A stretch of 6,377 bases of DNA from 70-18 sp041691815 (GTDB lineage Bacteria; Pseudomonadota; Alphaproteobacteria; Acetobacterales; Acetobacteraceae). Shown one piece after another: positions 1 through 6,377 of this stretch. Within the stretch, counting starts at the first letter, position 1. Each line of letters starts with the position of its first letter. The stretch covers positions 1 through 6,377 of the forward strand of contig JBEPTZ010000187.1 in NCBI GenBank assembly GCA_041691815.1, read 5' to 3'. The notes beneath the pieces are model-generated. The model worked only from the letters and a program-made list of their open reading frames with translations, did not search any database and was not told where the DNA came from. Made by a program: the position numbers and the translations under genes.

Positions 1-58
1 GTTCTTGTTTCGTACAACTTTCCAAACGGCTGAGCAAGGTGGGTAAGCAGGTAACCTG
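1..58. other. Unassigned AT-richer flank; breakpoint of drmD
   Basis: This short stretch is about 47% GC (27 of 57 bases by my count), well below the GC-rich genes that follow. In the frame of the helicase a TAA stands at 44-46, and the frame beginning at base 1 stops at the TGA of 31-33. The frame beginning at base 3 stays open but reads a peptide (FVQLSKRLSKVGKQV) unlike what I recall DrmD proteins having here. Helicase-like sequence starts abruptly at about base 56 with LLVDETYMAGL. The stretch may be the edge of an inserted element, a recombination scar or an assembly join. I recognise no insertion-sequence terminus, promoter or transposase in it. Confidence 0.45.
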
Positions 59-2569
59 TTGGTCGATGAGACCTATATGGCCGGATTGCGAGACCTGCTG
101 GGCGAGTTCCGCCCTCGCGCGCTGCTCATCCTGGACGAGGCACACCATGCCGCACCGGCCCATGGCGCCCGCTATGCGGTGGACAGCCAGTTCACCAGGG
201 CCATGCGTGCGTTGGCGTCACGCTTCGAGCATCGGCTCTTCCTCACGGCCACGCCGCACAATGGCCACTCCAACTCTTTTTCGTCGTTGTTGGAGATGCT
301 CGACCCACAGCGGTTTACGCGAGGGGTGAAGGTACGGCCGCGCGACCTCGAGCCCGTGATGGTACGTCGGCTGAAAGCCGACTTGCGACATTTCGGAGAG
401 CCATTCGCGGAGCGGGTGGTTAATCCATTCGTGATCGACAGCCTGCCAACCGACAGCCCAGAGCTCGTCCTCCCGCGACTTTTGGCCACCTATGGCGAAA
501 CGCTGCTGGCCCGTGCGGGCAAGCGTGGTCCCCAGCGTGCCATGCAGGCCAGGCTGATTTTCATAGGCCTGCAGAAGCGCCTCCTATCCTCGGTCGAGGC
601 CTTCGTCCGCACGCTCACCAAGCATCGTGATAGTCTGATCCGTAATGCATCGGGTGCCCCCGCGTTAGCAAAAGAATTGGTCCACTCAGCCGGCCAGGAT
701 GACGATCCGATCGAGCCCGATGAAGATGCTGCGGTGAACGCCGCCACCGCTTTGGCCGAGCTTGATGCAACGCAAATCGAGCGCGCCGGCGACCTCGCCG
801 CCGTCGATGCGATGCTCCACATTGCAGAAGCCAACCGCGGCCGCCCCGATGCCCGGATATATCGGCTGGTTGAGTGGATACGCGCTCACATGACCGCCGA
901 CGGCGGGTGGAATGAGCGCCGCCTCGTAATCTTCACTGAATGGGATGCGACCCGCCTCTGGCTCGAACGGCGCCTCGCCGAGGCGCTGAGTGATCTCGGT
1001 TGTGAGGGCCGCATCGCCCATATTATTGGCGCCACCCCGCTCGATCACCGCGAGGCGCTGAAACGTGCGTTCAATGCCGACCCTGCCGTTGAGCCGCTCC
1101 GGATCCTGGTTTGCACAGATGCCGCCCGCGAAGGCATCAACCTCCAGGCCCGCTGCTACGACCTGATCCATTTCGACCTGCCCTGGAACCCGGCCCGCCT
1201 CGAGCAACGCAACGGCCGCATCGATCGCAAGCTGCAACCGGCCCCCAGGGTATTCTGCCGCTATTTCTTTTATCGCCAGCGCCCCGAGGATATTGTCCTC
1301 GATGCCCTTGTCCGGAAGACCGAACTGATCCGCACCCAGCTCGGCTCGGCAGGCCAGGTGCTCGCCAACCGCATCTCCGACGACCTCGATCGCGATGGCA
1401 TCGTCCGGCCCGAGGCGCAGGCCAGGTCCATCACGGACGCCGCTGATGACGAAGGCACGGCGACCGCTCGCGAGGAAATGGATGACGAGACCGTGCGGCG
1501 CTTGGCGCGCGAGGGGCGCAACCTCGATGAATTGCGTCACCTGCTCGAACAATCCCGAAAAACAGTTGGCGTCGAGCCGCAGGAATTGATGCGCGTCTCC
1601 GGAACGGCGCTTACCCGTATGGGGGTTCCGCTTCAAAGCGCCACGGCTGGCGACGTAGGCGGCGTTGTTCTCTTCAGGCTCGACCCCGCCGATTCGGCAT
1701 TCGCTGGCGGGACTTGGGGGGAGGCTTTCGATGACCTGCGCGTCCGCCGCCGCGAGCGACGCGAGCGACTGAAGGATTATCGTGCCGCCGCGCCGGTCCG
1801 CGCCATCTGCTTCCGCCCTCCGGTCCTGCCTAATGGCGCCGACGTGGCCGACGTCGTCCAGCTGCACCTCGAGCACCGGCTGATCCGCCGTCTGCTGACC
1901 CGTTTTACCAGCCAGGGCTTTCAGGACAGCCTTTCCCGTTGCTGCGTCGTTGCCGGCCCCGGCGCCCAACCTCGTGTGGTTTTGCTCGGCCGCCTCGCGC
2001 TCTACGGGCCTGGCGCCTCCCGCCTGCATGAGGAGATCGTGACCGTCACCGCCCTCTGGTCCGAAGCTTCTCACGGCAAACAACCCCTCCGCGCGCTCGG
2101 CGCCCGCGGCGAGGAAACCACCATGACCCAACTGGACGCCGCCCTCAGCGATCCACGTCTCGTGCCAGCCAGTGTCCGCGCTCGCCTCGCCCAGGCCGCC
2201 GCTTCGGATGCAACCGACCTGGCAGCCGAACTTGAAACCCGCGCCGCAGCGCGCCGAATCCAGGTCGAGGCCGAACTCCTCGCCCGCGGTGAGGCGGAAG
2301 CCGAATCCCTGCAAAATCTGCTCCAAGCCCAGCATAAGCGGATCGCCGATGCTGCAGCCGTGCCTGAGGACAAGCAGATGTCGCTCCCCGGTTTCGCCGA
2401 CAAGGAACTCGCCCAGTTGCGCGCCGACCGCCGGCATTGGGATGCCCGTCTGCGTTCCCTCGATGCCGAGATCGCAAGCGAACCAGCGCGGGTGCGCGAT
2501 GGCTACCGCGTCCGCGCCGCCCGCGTTGAACCGGTCGGCCTCGTCTATCTCTGGCCGGCGACGAACTGA
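59..2569 (+). CDS. drmD: SNF2-like helicase of DISARM class 1 (DrmD), N-terminally truncated
   Basis: Superfamily 2 (SNF2/RapA-like) DNA helicase or translocase, the DrmD accessory ATPase of class 1 DISARM phage defence, acting in the cytoplasm on DNA. Residues are counted from the TTG at 59. The DEAH box (Walker B) is at 26-29 and motif III TATPHNGH at 63-70. A helical insert covers about 80-280. The second RecA lobe has RRLVIFTEW (287-295), the motif V region CTDAAREGINLQ (352-363) and the motif VI arginine finger region EQRNGRIDR (382-390). The C-terminal extension is rich in Ala, Glu and Arg with likely coiled coils at about 708-767 and 782-810. The Walker A motif and everything before it are missing: a TAA closes the frame at 44-46, so TTG 59 is only the first possible start after the stop. 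ATG 77 is another, and neither gives a complete helicase. At 836 residues it lacks an estimated 200 or so compared with full DrmD proteins. It reads straight into the drmMI junction. The alternative is a generic type III/SNF2 restriction helicase, but the neighbouring methylase favours DrmD. Confidence 0.85.
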   Translation: MVDETYMAGLRDLLGEFRPRALLILDEAHHAAPAHGARYAVDSQFTRAMRALASRFEHRLFLTATPHNGHSNSFSSLLEMLDPQRFTRGVKVRPRDLEPVMVRRLKADLRHFGEPFAERVVNPFVIDSLPTDSPELVLPRLLATYGETLLARAGKRGPQRAMQARLIFIGLQKRLLSSVEAFVRTLTKHRDSLIRNASGAPALAKELVHSAGQDDDPIEPDEDAAVNAATALAELDATQIERAGDLAAVDAMLHIAEANRGRPDARIYRLVEWIRAHMTADGGWNERRLVIFTEWDATRLWLERRLAEALSDLGCEGRIAHIIGATPLDHREALKRAFNADPAVEPLRILVCTDAAREGINLQARCYDLIHFDLPWNPARLEQRNGRIDRKLQPAPRVFCRYFFYRQRPEDIVLDALVRKTELIRTQLGSAGQVLANRISDDLDRDGIVRPEAQARSITDAADDEGTATAREEMDDETVRRLAREGRNLDELRHLLEQSRKTVGVEPQELMRVSGTALTRMGVPLQSATAGDVGGVVLFRLDPADSAFAGGTWGEAFDDLRVRRRERRERLKDYRAAAPVRAICFRPPVLPNGADVADVVQLHLEHRLIRRLLTRFTSQGFQDSLSRCCVVAGPGAQPRVVLLGRLALYGPGASRLHEEIVTVTALWSEASHGKQPLRALGARGEETTMTQLDAALSDPRLVPASVRARLAQAAASDATDLAAELETRAAARRIQVEAELLARGEAEAESLQNLLQAQHKRIADAAAVPEDKQMSLPGFADKELAQLRADRRHWDARLRSLDAEIASEPARVRDGYRVRAARVEPVGLVYLWPATN

Positions 2570-2628
2570 TTATGACCGACGATCCCAACCTCGAATGGCT
2601 TGGTCACGTCCAGCCCATCGGCCTCGTC
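2535..2628 (+). repeat. 11-nt direct repeat spanning the drmD/drmMI junction
   Basis: TCGGCCTCGTC occurs at 2535-2545 near the end of drmD and again at 2618-2628 near the start of drmMI, 83 bp apart. Both copies encode part of the same peptide: VEPVGLV in DrmD and VQPIGLV in DrmMI. The Gly-Leu-Val codons of one gene align with those of the other when the 83 bp are removed, so loss of one repeat copy plus the spacer would fuse the two genes in frame. The match could be chance codon choice over a shared protein motif. Confidence 0.5.
2567..2574 (+). promoter_or_regulatory. Tight stop/start junction, likely translational coupling
   Basis: The TGA of the helicase (2567-2569) is followed by TT and then the ATG of the methylase (2572-2574). 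No convincing purine-rich ribosome binding site stands in the preceding 15 bases (GGCCGGCGACGAAC), and there is no room for a promoter or terminator. The methylase is therefore most likely translated by ribosomes finishing the helicase on one shared transcript, which would tie the dose of the self-marking enzyme to that of the helicase. A promoter buried inside the helicase gene cannot be excluded. Confidence 0.6.
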
Positions 2629-5600
2629 GTCGCCCCTCGCGTCCTCAATGAGCGTGGCCTGCTTCCCCAGGAGCAAACCCGCGCCGATACCGAAGAAGCG
2701 CAGACCGTCATCCCCGAGGAGGGCGCTGCCGATCCCTGGGTCGTCGCCACCGCGCTGCTCGGCTGGCAGGCTGCCCTCGTCGCCGGCGCCCCTGGCGGCC
2801 TGGAAATCCCCGACGACCTATCCGTCTGGGTGCCCGAGGCGGAAACGCGTCTTGCGCCCGACTGGGCGGTGCAGAAGCCTGGCGGCGGCTGGCAGATCCT
2901 CGCTCAGGTCCTGCCACCAGGCACCGACCCGGATGGTCGGGGTGCGCTTGCAGGTTGGGAAGCCACTCCACACCAGCGCCTGGAACGCCTACTGCGCGAG
3001 ACCGGCATCCCCACCGGCCTGCTGATCAGCGATAGCGCATGGCGCCTGGTTTATGCCCCGCGTGGCGAGACTTCGGGGTGGTTGCGCTTTCCGCTCGCGC
3101 CGCTGCGTCTCGTTGCCGGTCGGCCGATGCTGGGCGGCTTAAAGCTGCTGCTGCACCGCTTCCGCCTGTTCAACGACGGTGAGGCCCGTCGCCTTCCAGC
3201 CCTGCTCCAGGAGAGCCGCGCCGCCCAAGCCGCCGTGTCCGCCACGTTGGCCAGTCAGGTCCTCGGGGCGCTGCACGAACTCCTGCGGGGCTTCAACGCG
3301 GCCGATCCCGCCCGGATGAGCGCCCTCGCGCGAGCTCGACCGAATCATGTCTACGAGGGGCTGCTCACCGTCCTGCTCCGCCTCGTCTTCCTTCTCTACG
3401 CTGAGGATCGCGATCTCATTCCCTCGCGCAGTGATTCGGCGGCCCGTGGTCTCTACCAGCGTGGCTATGGTGTGCGCGGTCTGCACGCCCGCCTGCTCGA
3501 CGACATCTCGAAGAACCCCGACACGATGGATGAACGCGCGGGCGCCTGGGGCCGTCTGCTCGCATTATTTAATCTCGTTCACACGGGCGACGGCACCGGC
3601 TGGATTCGCGGGCGGGGTGGCGACCTGTTTGATCCGGCGAGATTCCCCTTCCTCCAGGGGCAAGACGCGCCGCTGGCGCCGATCGCCATTCCCCGGTTGT
3701 CCGACGGCACCGTGCTGCGGGTGCTGGACCTGCTGCTGGTGCTGGGCGGCGAGCGGCTCTCATATCGGACGCTTGATGTCGAGCAGATCGGCAGCGTCTA
3801 CGAGACCGTCATGGGCTTCTCGGTGCTGGCAGCGCCCGGCCCTTCGCTCGCCATCGCCGCCGGCAAGAATAATCACACGCCGGTGTTCGTCGATCTCGCC
3901 CACCTCGCCAAGCTGCGTGGCAAGGAACGCGTGCGCGCGCTAAAGGACGAATATTCCCGCAGCCAACTTTCCGCCAAACTCTCCGCCGCCATCGAGGCAG
4001 CCGGTGACGAAACCGCGCTGGCCGCCGCGCTGACCCCGCTGGTGGACGAGCGCGGCTCGCCCGGCGCCGCCATCACCCCGCCCGGCACGCCGCTGCTGCA
4101 GCCGACCGATGAGCGCCGCCGCACGGGGAGCCACTACACGCCGCGCGACCTCACCGAGCCCATCGTCCGCCATGCGCTTGAGCCTGCCTTTGCGCGCATC
4201 GGCGCCGCGGCCGCGCCAGATGACGTGCTGGCGCTGAGAATATGCGACCCCGCGATGGGATCGGGTGCCTTCCTGGTGGAGGCGTGCCGACAGCTTGCCA
4301 GCCGGCTGGTGGCCGCCTGGGCGCTTCATAAGGGCAGCCGCCCGCCAATCCCGCCCGACGAGGACGAGGACCTGCTTGCGCGCCGCCTTGTCGCCCAGCG
4401 CTGCCTTTACGGGGTGGATCGCAATCCGCTGGCGGTCGATCTGGCCCGGTTGTCGCTCTGGCTCGCCACGCTGGCGCGCGACCATGAATTCACCTTTCTC
4501 GACCACACGCTGAAGGCGGGTGACAGCCTGGTGGGCCTGACGGCACGGCAGATCGGCCGGCTCGCGTGGCGCGACGATCAGACGGATTTTTCGCCCTTCT
4601 CGGGTTTCCTGCGCGAGCGGGTGGCCGAGGCAGTGCGGGCCCGTGGAGAAATCCAGGCGGCACCCGACGACGTCACGCGTGCGGTGCAGGAACAGCGCCA
4701 TCGGCATATTGAGGCCCGGCTGGATGACGTCCGGCTGTTGGGCGATGCGGTGATCGCGGCGTTCTTTTCGACGCAGAAGCCGAAGCTGCGGGAGGAGGCG
4801 CGCAAACAGCTTGGCGTCTGGGCCAGTCTGCGGCCGGAGGACTCCTGGCCGAAATTCCGTGCCTTTGCTGCCGGGATGTCCGCGGGCGCGTATCCGATCC
4901 GGCCGTTCCATTGGGCGCTGGAATTCCCCGAGGTGTTCGTGGGTGAAAATTCGGGGTTCAACGCGATGGTCGGCAACCCACCCTTCGCCGGCAAGAATAC
5001 GGTCGCCGCGGGACATCGGGCAGGCTATGGCGAATGGCTGCAGACCCTGCATGAGGGCGCACACGGCAACGCCGATCTGGTGGCGCATTTCTTCCGCCGG
5101 GCGTTCGGGCTGTTACGCCGTGGTGGCGCTTTCGGGCTGATTGCCACCAACACCATCGGCCAGGGTGACACCCGCGAAACGGGACTGGCGACGCTGCTGC
5201 ACGCCGGAGGCGCGATTTATCGGGCGCGCCGCCGTCTTGTCTGGCCCGGCGAGGCGGCAGTGGTGGTCTCCGTGGTGCATGTCTCGCGCGGGAAGTTGGC
5301 TTCCGAGATGGCGATGCTGGACGGGCGGCCAGCCCGGCGAATTTCCGCTTATCTTGTGGAGGGCGATTTGGATACCAGCCCGGCTCCGCTGGTCGCCAAC
5401 ACCGGCAAGGCGTTCATCGGGAACTATCTCCTCGGCCTCGGTTTCACGTTCGACGACGCTGCAGCGGCGAAAGGGGCGGCCAGCCCGGTGGCTGAGATGC
5501 ATCGGTTAATTGCTCACGATCCGCAAAACGCGGAGCGGATTTTCCCCTACCTGGGCGGCGAGGAGGTGAATTCCGACCCGCGTCACGCTCACCGGCGCTG

Positions 5601-6354
5601 GTGTATCGATTTCAACGACTTCCCGCTTCGGCGGCAGTCGATGCAGCCGGCCTGGGTCGCCATGACCGAGAGTCAACGTGCCGCCTGCCGCACCGTCGGG
5701 CTGGTGCCGGAGGATTATCCTGATCCCGTGGCTGCGGACTGGCCGGATTTACTGGCGATTATCGAGCGGCTGGTGAAGCCGGAGCGGGACAAGCAGAAGC
5801 GTGACGCGCTGAGGAAGCGTTGGTGGCAATATGCCGAGAAGCGCCCCGGCTTGCGGGCTGCAATCATGGGGCTTGAGCGGGCAATCGTGGCACCGCGAGT
5901 GACCCAATACCCCAACTTCGTGATGCTGCCGGTTGGCCGCATCTACAACGAAAAGACAATCGTAGTTGCTTCCGACAGAATCGACATGCTTGGCATGTTG
6001 GCCTCACGAATTAGCGAGACGTGGATTCGTGTGTTTACGTCGTCATTGAAGGATGATTTGAACTACGCTCCGTCAGATTGCTTCGCAAATTTCCCAATGT
6101 GTTCTCTGCCAGGTGACGTAGAGGCACCGGCGAATGACTATCACCACTACCGCGCCACACTGATGATCGCCCGCGATGAGGGGCTGACCAAAACCTATAA
6201 TCGCTTCCACGATGTTGCCGAGCAAGCTTCGGACATCATCCGCCTGCGCGAACTGCATCACGCCATGGATATCGCGGTCCTTCACGCCTATGGCTGGCAC
6301 GATCTCGCTGCGGCCGCCGCCCCTGTAAGCGCCGGAGCGAAAATCCCTCAGTGA
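2572..6354 (+). CDS. drmMI: DISARM class 1 N6-adenine DNA methyltransferase DrmMI (Eco57I-like)
   Basis: SAM-dependent DNA adenine-N6 methyltransferase that in DISARM marks host DNA as self. The N-terminal region has a restriction-enzyme-like pattern: PDWAV at 96-100, then WQILAQV (107-113) where a nuclease would carry ExK, then HQRLERLLRETGIPTGLL (134-151). It looks catalytically dead. A helical linker with FLLYAEDRDLIP (273-284) follows. The methylase core has motif X TGSHYTP (518-524), motif I DPAMGSGAF (559-567), the acidic motif II in GVDRNP (614-619), motif III KAGDSL (648-653) and catalytic motif IV NPPF (802-805). The gamma-type X-I-IV order and NPPF indicate adenine-N6 rather than cytosine chemistry. 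The C-terminal target-recognition region begins near YLGGEEVNSD (993-1002), continues with KPERDK and ends in NYAPSDCFANFP (1164-1175), a layout shared with type IIG enzymes. At 1260 residues the length suits DrmMI, and the gene looks intact. The start is ATG 2572, 2 bp after the helicase stop; the EWLGHVQPIGLVV beginning is typical of the family. A stand-alone type IIG-like methylase is the main alternative, less likely given the helicase beside it. Confidence 0.88.
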   Translation: MTDDPNLEWLGHVQPIGLVVAPRVLNERGLLPQEQTRADTEEAQTVIPEEGAADPWVVATALLGWQAALVAGAPGGLEIPDDLSVWVPEAETRLAPDWAVQKPGGGWQILAQVLPPGTDPDGRGALAGWEATPHQRLERLLRETGIPTGLLISDSAWRLVYAPRGETSGWLRFPLAPLRLVAGRPMLGGLKLLLHRFRLFNDGEARRLPALLQESRAAQAAVSATLASQVLGALHELLRGFNAADPARMSALARARPNHVYEGLLTVLLRLVFLLYAEDRDLIPSRSDSAARGLYQRGYGVRGLHARLLDDISKNPDTMDERAGAWGRLLALFNLVHTGDGTGWIRGRGGDLFDPARFPFLQGQDAPLAPIAIPRLSDGTVLRVLDLLLVLGGERLSYRTLDVEQIGSVYETVMGFSVLAAPGPSLAIAAGKNNHTPVFVDLAHLAKLRGKERVRALKDEYSRSQLSAKLSAAIEAAGDETALAAALTPLVDERGSPGAAITPPGTPLLQPTDERRRTGSHYTPRDLTEPIVRHALEPAFARIGAAAAPDDVLALRICDPAMGSGAFLVEACRQLASRLVAAWALHKGSRPPIPPDEDEDLLARRLVAQRCLYGVDRNPLAVDLARLSLWLATLARDHEFTFLDHTLKAGDSLVGLTARQIGRLAWRDDQTDFSPFSGFLRERVAEAVRARGEIQAAPDDVTRAVQEQRHRHIEARLDDVRLLGDAVIAAFFSTQKPKLREEARKQLGVWASLRPEDSWPKFRAFAAGMSAGAYPIRPFHWALEFPEVFVGENSGFNAMVGNPPFAGKNTVAAGHRAGYGEWLQTLHEGAHGNADLVAHFFRRAFGLLRRGGAFGLIATNTIGQGDTRETGLATLLHAGGAIYRARRRLVWPGEAAVVVSVVHVSRGKLASEMAMLDGRPARRISAYLVEGDLDTSPAPLVANTGKAFIGNYLLGLGFTFDDAAAAKGAASPVAEMHRLIAHDPQNAERIFPYLGGEEVNSDPRHAHRRWCIDFNDFPLRRQSMQPAWVAMTESQRAACRTVGLVPEDYPDPVAADWPDLLAIIERLVKPERDKQKRDALRKRWWQYAEKRPGLRAAIMGLERAIVAPRVTQYPNFVMLPVGRIYNEKTIVVASDRIDMLGMLASRISETWIRVFTSSLKDDLNYAPSDCFANFPMCSLPGDVEAPANDYHHYRATLMIARDEGLTKTYNRFHDVAEQASDIIRLRELHHAMDIAVLHAYGWHDLAAAAAPVSAGAKIPQ
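5941..6120 (+). other. AT-richer island in the DrmMI target-recognition region
   Basis: These 180 bases are about 46% GC by my count, while coding DNA elsewhere in the same gene is far richer (for example 46 of 60 bases at 4081-4140). The island encodes about residues 1124-1183, from IYNEKTIVVASDR to NYAPSDCFANFPMC, which stays in frame and keeps the family pattern. It lies in the part of the protein expected to help read the target site. Allelic replacement from another lineage is one explanation; amino-acid composition is another. Confidence 0.5.
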
Positions 6355-6377
6355 AGCGGCCGGATTGACCGGTTGCG
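6355..6377 (+). other. Start of the spacer after drmMI
   Basis: Only 23 bases follow the methylase stop. They contain CCGG-ATTGA-CCGG (6360-6372), a 4-bp stem too weak for a terminator and lacking a T-run. There is no visible transcription stop, which is compatible with the operon continuing into drmA beyond the edge, but no start codon with a ribosome site is seen here. Confidence 0.4.

Noticed and set aside
3..329. Plus-strand frame open from base 3 to 329, possibly the missing start of drmD by frameshift
   Set aside because: A one-base slip near 56-60 would join it to the helicase frame, but its peptide before the join does not resemble the sequence I recall preceding LLVDE in DrmD proteins. 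Beyond base 60 it is only a shadow frame. It is kept as a test in the truncation finding.
686..2437. 583-codon open frame on the minus strand opposite drmD
   Set aside because: It lies antisense to a clear helicase, its protein shows no recognisable domain, and long antisense open frames are expected in GC-rich DNA with strong third-position bias.
3940..5088. 382-codon open frame on the minus strand opposite drmMI
   Set aside because: It overlaps the conserved methylase motifs on the other strand, has no family-like features and is explained by codon bias.
2572..6354. Shift from C-rich to G-rich coding strand within drmMI at about 4550
   Set aside because: The change in third-base preference is slight by hand count and shows no sharp edge, so I do not treat it as a recombination breakpoint.
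6360..6372. CCGG-ATTGA-CCGG hairpin after drmMI as a terminator
   Set aside because: The stem is only 4 bp, extended by weak G-T pairs, and no T-run follows.
1..6377. CRISPR arrays, tRNA genes, riboswitches or insertion-sequence ends
   Set aside because: No regularly spaced repeats, cloverleaf-like segments or paired terminal inverted repeats were seen; nearly all bases are coding.

Overview
The window holds two long, head-to-tail plus-strand genes that fill almost all of it. A SNF2-like helicase of the DrmD type (59-2569, missing its N-terminal end) is followed 2 bp later by an Eco57I-like N6-adenine DNA methyltransferase of the DrmMI type (2572-6354, complete). This pair and order is the signature of the front half of a class 1 DISARM anti-phage system (drmD-drmMI-drmA-drmB-drmC). 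The core genes drmA, drmB and drmC, if present, would lie just past the right edge and cannot be seen here.

The DNA is GC-rich with strong G/C preference at third codon positions. Together with the protein style this suggests a high-GC proteobacterium, perhaps an alphaproteobacterium, but there is no ribosomal or housekeeping marker to prove it.

Layout. Bases 1-58 are an AT-richer stretch that I cannot assign. Recognisable DrmD homology begins abruptly at about base 56, in a frame closed by a TAA at 44-46, so the Walker A half of the first helicase lobe is absent. From there DrmD runs uninterrupted through the DEAH box, the TATPHNGH motif, the second helicase lobe and a coiled-coil-rich C-terminal region. 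The stop TGA, two bases and the ATG of drmMI form a tight, translationally coupled junction. DrmMI carries a nuclease-like but apparently catalytically degenerate N-terminal region, a helical linker, a full gamma-type adenine methylase core (motif X, DPAMGSGAF, NPPF) and a C-terminal target-recognition region. An AT-richer island lies inside that last region.

How the genes work together (established for DISARM, inferred here): DrmMI methylates adenines at a specific host site to mark self DNA. DrmD is an accessory helicase/translocase working with the DrmA-DrmB-DrmC restriction core against unmarked phage DNA. If the 5' damage to drmD is real and not an assembly or window-edge artefact, this copy may be a decaying locus with an intact methylase but a dead accessory helicase.
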